Source of the DNA: Berberis thunbergii | Taxonomy: Eukaryota > Streptophyta > Magnoliopsida > Ranunculales > Berberidaceae | Length of the DNA: 64,000 nt | Assembly: GCA_003290165.1 (NCBI GenBank) | Contig: QNQO01000537.1 | Coordinates: 186,001-250,000 of the forward strand | Direction of reading: 5' to 3' | In this document: piece by piece, positions 56,712 through 64,000 of the stretch | Position numbering within the stretch: the first letter of the stretch is position 1 | Layout of the letters: every line of letters begins with the position of its first letter | Position numbers and translations under genes: made by a program | The notes under the pieces: model-generated | What the model was told of the DNA's origin: nothing | The model's input: the letters and a program-made list of their open reading frames with translations, nothing else | The model's database searches: none

Positions 56712-58030
56712 TAAGTTGGATGGTTATTCAATGCAGTGTAGCCCAATCACATGGAATGGTTCATCCGTTATGATACAATAGAGAAAGTCTGGGATGCAAC
56801 AAAGAAAACATATTCTGATGGTTCAGATGAAGCAAAGATTTATGATCTACATGAAGATCATTTACAATGACACAGAATGGAACACTTGTTGCCAATATCT
56901 TTGATCAAAATCCAGCAAACATTGAAACTAGATGCAGAGAGATTGATCTTGTCCAATTTGTATATTTCTTGTAGGATTGGACAATATCTTTGATCAAATC
57001 CATTGAGAAATCTTGAGGAAGGAACTTAAACCTGACCTTGAGGCTGCATATGCACATGTTAAATGAAATAGCAACCAACAAGTAACCTTGTTTGAATCCA
57101 GTGTCATGCCCGAAGTCGTTGTTTTGGTTGCTATGAGGTCTAAGCAATCAAGGTCATCCATTCAAAACTTTGATGCCACTACACCCGCTCGTAACCGGTC
57201 TCCAATAAAGTGTTCCAAATGTGGTTTAGATAACCACACAATTAAGGATTGTGATGATGTTATTGGTTACCCAGAAGGGTGGGTTCACTAAGGGAAAACG
57301 ATGGACTTGAGCAAAGTTTCATTTGCATCCATTGCATCATCCTAAGAGCTTATATCAAAGCCTCCAACAGGCACATCTAACTCCAAGGCCTTGGCCACCT
57401 TAGGTAATCCCTCCATCATTCCTTCACTTACTTGTAATAGATAATGGATTATTGATAGTTGCGCTACTGATCACATGACATCTAGTATCACTGGGTTACA
57501 CTCTACTAAACATTTAAACAAAACACATGTAACTAATTCAAATGGAACCCCATCCCCAATTATGAGAGAAAGGTCCCTTTCTCTCACATCATCATTAAGC
57601 CTCGATCGTGTCTTAATTTCCCTTTCACTCGACTATGACTTATTGTTCGTTTCTCAAATCATTGATTACCATAATTGTACTGCAGTAAGAAATTGAGCGC
57701 GGGGGGGGGGGGGGGGGGGGGGTGTTGGGTGGCTTTTTGTTCTGTTGCGCCCCATCAATAGAATGCCATCTAGTACTCTTCTCACCATGTTGTCCACACC
57801 AAACCTCAAACCATGAGTCTTGGGTTGTGTTACTTAAGTCCATTTACATCCACACGAGTGTGGTAAGCTGGATCCACATGCATCTTTACATAGGTTATCC
57901 CGTCATGTGCATCATTTGTGTGTCAATTATCCACTGTGTTTATTGTGAGCCCTGAATCATCCCAAGTGGACTTAAGCAATGAATGAAGAAATGGAGGCAC
58001 TCCAAAAAAAATCCACATGGGATTCAACTG
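56712..58030 (+). pseudogene. Ty1/copia fragment with an internal deletion at a G22 tract
   Basis: Gag remains include WFIRYDTIEKVWDATKKTYS, LRKELKPDLEAAYAHVK and a CCHC knuckle KCSKCGLDNHTIKDC (about 57,211-57,255). The protease start WIIDSCATDHMTS follows (usually DSGATDHMT). The sequence then hits a run of 22 G (57,701-57,722) and resumes with degraded integrase-end sequence (HPHECGKLDPHA) and the RT start NHPKWT..AMNEEMEALQKK. Most of protease, integrase and RT is missing. Several stops are present. Confidence 0.75.
57701..57722 (+). repeat. Homopolymer of 22 G
   Basis: An uninterrupted G run lies exactly at the junction between the protease and integrase-end parts of the copia fragment. 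It may be a real microsatellite or an assembly scar. Confidence 0.95.
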
Positions 58031-58299
58031 ATCAACTTCATAACAATATAAAAATTTGGATCTTTACACTAAAATTTGCAAAACAATATAAACCTAACTG
58101 AGAGATTCTACTTCCATCTTTAGACTAAGAGCCTGTGAATTCTACAATATAAACAATATAAACCTAAGAGTCTGTGATTTTACTTTTACTTACCTTGTTA
58201 GAGCACAAAAACCCTTGTTAGAGCACAAAAACCCCAAATTTCTCCCACCGTGAAGTTGAAGAAGATGAAGAATGAGATGATCTTCCTGATGCAGAAGGA

Positions 58300-58790
58300 T
58301 TCCAGGCCCCTTAGCAGGTGACGCGGCGCGGGTTCTTCCTCTCAGACCTTCTTCCTCTGAAAATCTAGGGTTCTTCCCTTCAAAACATTGTTCTTCCTCT
58401 CAGACCTTCTTCCTCTCACAGTTTCTTCCTCTGAAAATCGCGCGTTTTCCTCGCAGAGATTCTTCCTCTCAAAACACCGTGATGCGTTTTGTCTAACCTT
58501 CGTTCTCCCAAAATCGCTCTTCCAAACCTTCTTCCTCTCTCTGCGTTGTCCTCTGCAATGATTCTTCCTCTCACAGGTTCTTCTCGGTGAATCTTCCTCT
58601 CACAGGTTCTTCTTCTCGGTGATTCTTCCTCTCACAGGTTATTCTCCTCAATGATTCTTCCTCTCACAGGTTATTCTCCTCAATGATTCTTCCTCTCACA
58701 GGTTATTCTCCTCAGCAATTCTTCCTCTCTCTGATTCTCGATGATTCTTCCTCTATCCCCTTCGTCCTCTGCAAGTAACCCTCTCTTCAC
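58300..58790 (+). repeat. Tandem repeats built on TTCTTCCTCTCACAGG
   Basis: The word TTCTTCCTCT recurs more than ten times. Between 58,560 and 58,745 a unit of about 32-38 bp (GATTCTTCCTCTCACAGGTT plus ATTCTCCTCAAT) repeats four or five times. No clear coding function is seen. Confidence 0.8.
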
Positions 58791-58869
58791 AAAGCCTATA
58801 ATCCAACGCACGGGAAACCAAATTTTTTTTCGCGCCGAGTGTTTTTATTTTGTGTCTTTTTTTTTTCTC

Positions 58870-58960
58870 GATTAGGGACGGGAAAAACCCGTAGCTAGGA
58901 TTTGTATAACTTAGCTACGGTTATTATACCGTGGCTAAGTAAAATTTTCGTCAATATGTT
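58870..58960. repeat. Small isolated cluster of CACTA subterminal motifs
   Basis: GGGACGGGAAAAACCCGTAGC and TTAGCTACGGTTATTATACC with GTGGCTAAG match the motif of the array at 60.7-63.7 kb. It could mark the degraded other end of the inner CACTA whose right end is at 63,672, but no CACTA terminus is present here. Confidence 0.5.
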
Positions 58961-58999
58961 TTTTTTTCAAATATACACTTATGGACGGCATAAAACGTA

Positions 59000-59430
59000 C
59001 CAAAGTGTTTTTATTTGTCAACCCCAAATAAGTAACAGGTGAAAAATCTCTCAGTTTGACTTTACCATCCAATTGACTCCTCGGTCAAATAAACTGCATG
59101 AAGTTCATCCAAATTCAAAATTCATTTCCCATAATCCATCAACGTACAACTGATATCAGTCACAAATCAATTCAATAAAAACACTTGCCTTGGTTTCAAG
59201 GCCACGAAGCTCGACCTGAGTGAATTGGCTTTGAAGCCAGGGATACGAAACAATAACACCCATAAAGGTACACATTTTAGCCAATGTTTACCAACCTGAA
59301 CAATCCCACCATGAACAAACAAATAGCACACTATAAGGATCTCAAACACACAATGAAAATAAAAATTCAGATCCAATTTCTTATAAAACAAAACACAAAT
59401 GAATCAACACGTAAATGAAGAAATAAAAAT
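59000..59430. other. Unassigned sequence inside the CACTA region
   Basis: A minus-strand frame near 59,310-59,190 ([16 protein letters not shown] and [13 protein letters not shown]) may be an exon but is not recognised. Otherwise nothing is identified. Confidence 0.2.
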
Positions 59431-59575
59431 TTAGATCTTCTCTGATCTGATTTGTTTTTGTCTTCCTTGATCTCATCTTCTTTTATCTGATCTTCTTTGA
59501 TCTTATTTGATCTGATCTTCTTTGATTTGATTTGATCTGATATGATCTTCTTTTATCTCATTTTACACTTGGTGC
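59430..59575. repeat. GATC-rich simple repeat, inverted relative to 60,985-61,330
   Basis: TGATCTTCTTTGATCTGATT-type words repeat here. The complementary form (AGATCAGATCAAAGAAGATC) fills 60,985-61,330, so the two flank the GDPD-like and coiled-coil fragments as an inverted pair. Confidence 0.75.
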
Positions 59576-59880
59576 CACTTTCAGTGGTTTTAGTTCCACC
59601 TGGGTCTAATCAGAACTTTAAATAACAAATGGTTAGTTATCTATACAATATGTATGCACTTGCCAAAGAATTTCACTTCTTAATTCACATTCCAGATTCT
59701 TATTTTAAGAAGAGTATTTTGGTTTGAAATGAATCTTCCATCAAATACACATCTGCGAAGAAATCAGAGACACGGATTAGACCTATATAATAAAAGATGC
59801 ACACCATTTATCAAGCAAACAAAATTACGCCCATTGACACACTGAATAGAGAGAGCGAGAAATGAAATCATACCACTTAC

Positions 59881-60058
59881 TTCTGTAGGCTGCAGCAGTC
59901 CCTGGAAAATCGGTTATCATTCCATCAATGGCTGATCCACTTCTCATGGCATATGTATTGATCTCAATTGTGGGGTATGACAAGTAGTCCCATGCTTGTG
60001 ATGGAAACGTGTTCTGGAATAGAAACACGTAGACAGGGAGGTTGAATGAATGTAGCTT
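59881..60058 (-). pseudogene. Captured exon of a glycerophosphodiester phosphodiesterase-like (GDPDL/SHV3-type) protein
   Basis: Minus strand, after the acceptor TGTGTAG, the exon reads KLHSFNLPVYVFLFQNTF, SQAWDYLSYPTIEINTYAMR and AIDGMITDFPGTAAAYR, then GTAAGT. The SQAWD..DPTxEINxY..G(I/V)DGxITDFPxTAxxY pattern is the end of a GDPD domain in plant GDPD-like proteins, which are cell-wall-associated. It is a single 178-nt exon with clean splice sites; the rest of the gene is absent. Confidence 0.65.
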
Positions 60059-60239
60059 CTACACAATATGGTTAGCACCAGTGAGTATACCATTCCTAGA
60101 CACAGTTTAAATAAAATAAAGGTGTATAGCTTTATCTTCGTTGTGGCACTGCAAGCTGAAAGCTAGAGTGCTTTGAACATTTCATAAATCACATAATAAA
60201 AAAGTCAAGTCCACTAATGCAGTGACAAAGGATGAAATG

Positions 60240-60694
60240 GCTAATGCAGTGATACATTACCTGCAGTGCTGATATTCCTTTCTAAGAGATTCAAGTTCTG
60301 ACATCAAAGCAGGGACCTGCTGAGTATCTGTGTGTGTCCTCTTGAGATCTTGAGTCAGTTGTTGAACTTAAGCAAAGAGCTCCTGTCTTGCAGTGACCAA
60401 GCTTTGAGCTTCAGAATGTGGCTGCTGTAACTCTGCATTAACAAAATCTGCTGCATGCAGATCAACTTCCATCTTAGCTATCTTATCCATGATGCCCCTC
60501 ATATGTTGTTCCTTATCATTCTTCATAGCACCGACTTGGGCCTGCAACCTCTGCAACTCCTGTTGTGCACCAGCAAGTTCTTGCCTCAAAGCTACATGAG
60601 TAGGTGCAAGCCGCTGGTTCTGTGTTGCAAGCTTTTCCATCTCCATATGTTGTGTAGACATCTTCTGTTCTAAGACTTCCGGGGGAGGCAACAT
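60240..60694 (-). pseudogene. Second TNPA-like C-terminal coiled coil
   Basis: MLPPPEVLEQKMSTQHMEME, RQELAGAQQELQRLQAQVGA and AKMEVDLHAADFVNAELQQP form a Gln/Glu-rich coiled coil like the C-terminal part of plant CACTA TNPA-type proteins. It continues after a stop (TTAAGC, near 60,368) with QQLTQDLKRTHTDTQQVPAL. Its N-terminal domain is absent. It is distinct from the copy at 54,168-54,437, so it comes from another CACTA element. Confidence 0.5.
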
Positions 60695-60715
60695 GTCAAA
60701 AGGAGGGAACGGGTC

Positions 60716-61870
60716 AAAAGAATTAGCTACGGTAGAGAACCGTGGCTATAAAACTCATTAGCCATGACACTTTGCCGTCGCTAAGATAAAAATTTTAATA
60801 TAAAATTAAAAGTTTCATTTGCGAGATTCGAACCCAGGTCGCCTGAGTAAAAGCCAGTTCTCCTAACCGGACTGTAAGGTAATGGGTTATTGGTGATTTT
60901 ACCCAGTTCATAAATATATATCTATTTTTTATATAATTAAAAAAAGAATTAGCTATGGTAGAGAACCGTGGCTACTGAGTTTTATTTATCAGATAAAAGA
61001 ATATCAGATCAGATCAAAGAAGATTAATAAAGACCACAGAAGATCATATCAAATAAAATCAGATCAAATAAGATCAGATCAGATCAAAGAAGATTAGATC
61101 AAAGAATATCAAAAAAGATCAAAAGAGTTCAAAGAAGTTCAAATCAAAGAAAATGAGATAAAAGAAAATCATATCAGATCAGATCAAATAAGATCAAAGA
61201 AGATCAGATCAAAGAAGATCAGATAAAGGAAGATAAAAATAAAGCAGATCAGAGAAGATCTAAGAATATTAGATCAAAGAAGATCAGATCAAATCAGATC
61301 AAAAAAATCAAAGAACATCAGATCAGATCAAATAACAGCATAGACTAATTGGTTTAAAAAAAAATTTAACACTAAAGAGATTAGCTACGGCCAATTGGTT
61401 TTAAAAAAATATTAAACAATAAAGAGATTAGCCACGGCCAATTGGTTTAAAAAAATATTAAACAATAAAGATATTAGCGATCGCAAATTGCCGTGGCTAA
61501 TTCGTTTTTCATTTTTATATTAGCGAGGGCAACAAACCGTTGCTAATTGGTTAGTTAAAAAAAATTTAAAAACTAAAGAGATTAGCTACGGCCAATTGCC
61601 GTGCCTAATTGGTTTTTAAAAAAAATATATAAAACTCATTAGCCACGACACTTTGTCGTCGCTAAGATAAAAATTTTAATATAAAAAAAAAGGTTTCATT
61701 TGCGAGATTCGAACCCAGGTCACCTGAGTAAAAGTCAGTTATCCTAACCGGACTGGTAGGTAATGGGTTATTGGTAATTTTATCCGGTTTATAAATATAT
61801 ATCTATTTTTTTATATAATTAAAAAATAAAGAATTAGCTATGGTAGAGAACCGTGGCTAACAAAAAAATT
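60716..61870. repeat. CACTA subterminal repeats with a duplicated 230-bp tRNA-like block
   Basis: Two blocks (about 60,749-60,976 and 61,629-61,860) share CATTTGCGAGATTCGAACCC, AGGTCRCCTGAGTAAAAG and CTAACCGGACT. Read on the minus strand, this contains a T-arm/B-box-like GGTTCGAATCTCGC and a CTTTTAC loop, reminiscent of a decayed tRNA-Lys. Stems are not well formed, so no tRNA gene is called. Motifs AGCTACGG and CCGTGGCTA flank the blocks. GATC-rich simple repeat fills 60,985-61,330. Confidence 0.6.
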
Positions 61871-63672
61871 CACATTTAGCTACGATATTTTGACCGTGGC
61901 TAACAAAAAAAAAATTGCAAACGTTAGCTACGACCCTAGTGTCGTCGCTATATTGGTTTCTTATAAATTTTTTTAAAATATGTATTCGCTACAGTATTTG
62001 GACCGTGGCTAACAATTTTTTTTTTTTTATAAACATTAGCTACGACCCTACAACCGTTGGTACGTTTTTTTATATCCACCGTAGCTAATTAGTTTGTTAT
62101 ATATTTTTTAAAAATTACGTTAGCTACGGTTATACACCCGTCGCTACGCTCTTTTCTATTTTTTTATTTTAAAAAATACATTAGCTACGGTTCTAACGCC
62201 GTCGCTACGTTCTTTTATAATTATTTTGATTTTATAAAATCACACTAGCTACCGTTTGGAAACCGTCGCTAACCTCTTTTCTATTTTTATTTTATTTTAT
62301 AAAATCAGATTAGCTACGGTCCCAAAACCGTCGCTAAGCTCTTTTATATTTTTTTATAAATCACATTAGCTACGGTTTGAAAACCGTCGCTAACCTCTTT
62401 TCTATTTTTTTGATTTTATAAAATCACATTAGCTACGGTCCGAAAACCGTCGCTAAGCTCTTTTATAAATTTTTTATTTTATAAAAATCACACTAGCTAC
62501 GGTTTGGAAACCGTCGCTAACCTCTTTTCTAATTTTTTTGATTTTATAAAATCACATGAGCTACGGTCCGGCAACCGTCGCTAATCTCTTTTATAAATTT
62601 TTTGATTTTATAAAATCACATTAGCTACGGTTCCGAAACCGTCGCTAACCTCTTTTCTAATTTTTTTGAAAATCACATTAGCTACGGTTCTGAAACCGTC
62701 GCTAACCTCTTTTCTATTAAATCACAAAAAAACCTTAGCTACGGTCGTATTGCGGTCGCTAATTAGTTTGTTGTATTTTTTTTGACTAAAAAAATCACGT
62801 TAGATACGGTTATATGGCCGTCTCTAAGGTGTTTTCACATTTTTTTTTTTAAAAATCACAGAAATGTTAGCTACGGCTGTTTGGCCATCGCTGATTTGTT
62901 TGTTATATATTTTTTTTGAAAATCACATTAGCTACGGTTCTGGAACCGTCGCTAACCTCTTTTCTATTAAATCACAAAAAACCTTAGCTACGGTCGTATT
63001 GCCGTCGCTAATTAGTTTGTTTTATTTTTTTTGACTAAAAAAATCACGTTAGATACGGTTATATGGCCGTCGTCTAAGGTGTTTTCACATTTTTTTTTTT
63101 AAAAAATCACAGAAATGTTAGCTACGGCTGTTTGGCCATCGCTGATTTGTTTGTTATATATTTTTTTTAAAAATCACATTACCTACAGTTCTGGAACCAT
63201 CGCTAACCTCTTTTCTATTAAATCACAAAAAACCTTAGCTACGGTCGTATTGCCGTCGCTAATTAGTTTGTTGTATTTTTTTTGACTAAAAAAATCACGT
63301 TAGATACGGTTATATGGTCGTCTCTAAGGTGTTTTCACATTTTTTTTTAAAAAATCACAGAAATGTTAGCTACGGCTGTTTGGCCATCGCTGATTTGTTT
63401 GTTATATTTTTTTTTTTTTAAAATCACGTTAGCGACGGTGGTTAGACCGTAGCTAACAAAAAATTTTCTAAACATTAGCTACGGTGAGAATGCCGTCGTT
63501 AATGTTCGTAGTAGCGACGGGTTTTAAATAGCGACGGTTATGTTAATTTATTTACCGAAAACCGTAGTAGAAATTTTAGCGACGGTTATTTACCGTCGCA
63601 AATCATTTAAATAGCGACGGTTTTTTAAAACCGTCGCTAATTGTCGTAGCTAATTCTGCTTTTTTTTGTAGT
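61870..63672. repeat. Large palindromic subterminal array ending in a CACTA terminus
   Basis: More than 20 units of TTAGCTACGG(T)N..(A)CCGTCGCTAA with AT-rich spacers (CTCTTTTCTATTTTTTTGAT) run up to a terminus that reads on the minus strand TACTACAAAAAAAAGCAGAA (63,672 inward). CACTAC has become TACTAC. From about 62,701 to 63,420 the units are organised into a 250-bp higher-order repeat present nearly three times (for example GCTAACCTCTTTTCTATTAA at 62,701, 62,951 and 63,202). Confidence 0.85.
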
Positions 63673-64000
63673 AGATGATTCTACTTGACGCCTATATCTA
63701 TGAGTCTCATCTAGAAAACGACGATGACCCATATAACAAAACTTTCGAGAGTTTTTAAGATAATGACGTGTTGTCTCCACATTGCAAGTGGGGCATGCAT
63801 ACTTGCCTTTTGTGCTCCACCCAGACAAGTTTGCATATGCAGGAAAGTCATTAATTGTCCATAAGATAGCTGCACGCATCACAAAATTTTATTGCCTTGA
63901 TGCATCGTATGTTAGACGCCCAACATCCCATAATTCCTTCAACTCATCAATCAATGGCTGTAAATATACATCAATATCATTGCCTGGAGCACGAGGTCCA
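63673..64000 (-). pseudogene. TNP2-like CACTA transposase, partial, truncated by another CACTA end
   Basis: The minus strand from the window edge reads GPRAPGNDIDVYLQPLIDEL, ELWDVGRLTYDASRQ, a TAA stop, then MRAAILWTINDFPAYANLSG, WSTKGKYACPTCNVET and YMGHRRFLDETHRYRRQVE. These are hallmark segments of the tnp2 transposase of plant CACTA elements (LWTINDFPAYxxLSGWSTKG, CPxCN, YMGHRRFL). At 63,672 the frame runs into the terminus of the inner CACTA and ends in its repeats. The in-frame TAA (near 63,892) plus the insertion make it inactive. The N-terminal part lies outside the window. Confidence 0.9.

Larger units (their letters stand above)
45460..64000 (-). mobile_element. Nested En/Spm (CACTA) transposon region, continues past the window
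   Basis: It starts CACTACAAAAAAATGGAAAT at 45,460 with ATA before it, followed by palindromic subterminal repeats with GCGACGG/CCGTCGC. On the minus strand a TNP2-like gene (63,673 onward) would lie upstream of a TNPA-like gene (53,881-56,262), the gene order of autonomous CACTA elements. Between them lies a second CACTA right end at 63,672 with its own giant subterminal array, a copia fragment and captured or duplicated pieces. The outer right end is outside the window, and the element is certainly composite. Confidence 0.7.

Noticed and set aside
60810..60900. tRNA gene on the minus strand
   Set aside because: B-box and anticodon-loop-like words exist, but the acceptor, D and T stems do not pair convincingly, and the block is duplicated within transposon DNA.
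61870..63672. Regular repeats resembling a CRISPR array
   Set aside because: The repeats are CACTA subterminal palindromes in a plant nuclear genome, with AT-rich variable spacers and a transposon terminus; no cas genes are present.
45460..63672. A single CACTA element bounded by 45,460 and 63,672
   Set aside because: The flanking triplets differ (ATA and GAT), and the right terminus lies inside a TNP2 frame, while the left flank has no TNP2 sequence; the two ends belong to different insertions.

Overview
This is an AT-rich, repeat-dominated stretch of a flowering-plant (eudicot) nuclear genome. The evidence is chloroplast-type polyphenol oxidase (PPO) genes with a thylakoid transit region, plant splice sites, Ty3/gypsy and Ty1/copia retroelements, En/Spm (CACTA) transposons, and MULE and hAT MITEs. 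I cannot name the species. No bacterial operons, rRNA, CRISPR or intact tRNA gene is visible.

Layout. (1) 0-13.1 kb is a tandem PPO cluster. It holds the last exon of one copy (256-864), a nearly complete two-exon copy broken by a single-base frameshift (5694-7624), a badly decayed copy (about 10.0-11.16 kb) and a lone last-exon relic (12.62-13.07 kb). MITEs separate them: four copies of one MULE-type family, each with a 9-bp target duplication, a CACTA MITE, a hAT MITE inside the third PPO, and elements with long terminal inverted repeats. (2) 13.12-20.37 kb is a decayed Ty3/gypsy-type element with gag and protease remains, no recognisable reverse transcriptase or integrase, downstream tandem repeats and a long antisense coding relic. 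(3) 20.37-40.48 kb is a second Ty3/gypsy element on the minus strand, with two LTRs of about 1.7 kb and a mutated gag-pol. Its internal region is interrupted by (4) a 9.2-kb CACTA element (23,348-32,525, TSD TAA). This carries partial copies of at least five host genes, all on the plus strand: COX6A, a PLP-homeostasis (YggS/PROSC) protein, deoxyhypusine hydroxylase, a PP2C phosphatase and an organellar RecA, plus one unidentified exon. (5) Just after the gypsy LTR, a PPO-like C-terminal tail (40.53-40.57 kb) suggests that the PPO cluster continued beyond the transposon block. (6) 40.6-45.46 kb has no recognised gene but holds a clean hAT MITE. (7) 45,460 to the window end is a nested CACTA region. 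It has a left terminus, a TNPA-like gene, a copia fragment, a captured GDPD-like exon, a second TNPA-like coiled coil, a very large palindromic subterminal array ending at 63,672, and a truncated TNP2 transposase that continues past the window.

Taken together, few genes here look functional. The locus is a PPO family broken up by successive insertions. Its most notable feature is the gene-capturing CACTA nested inside a gypsy element, with a second internal CACTA terminus suggesting that two elements were fused. All identifications rest on reading motifs by eye; no database search was possible.
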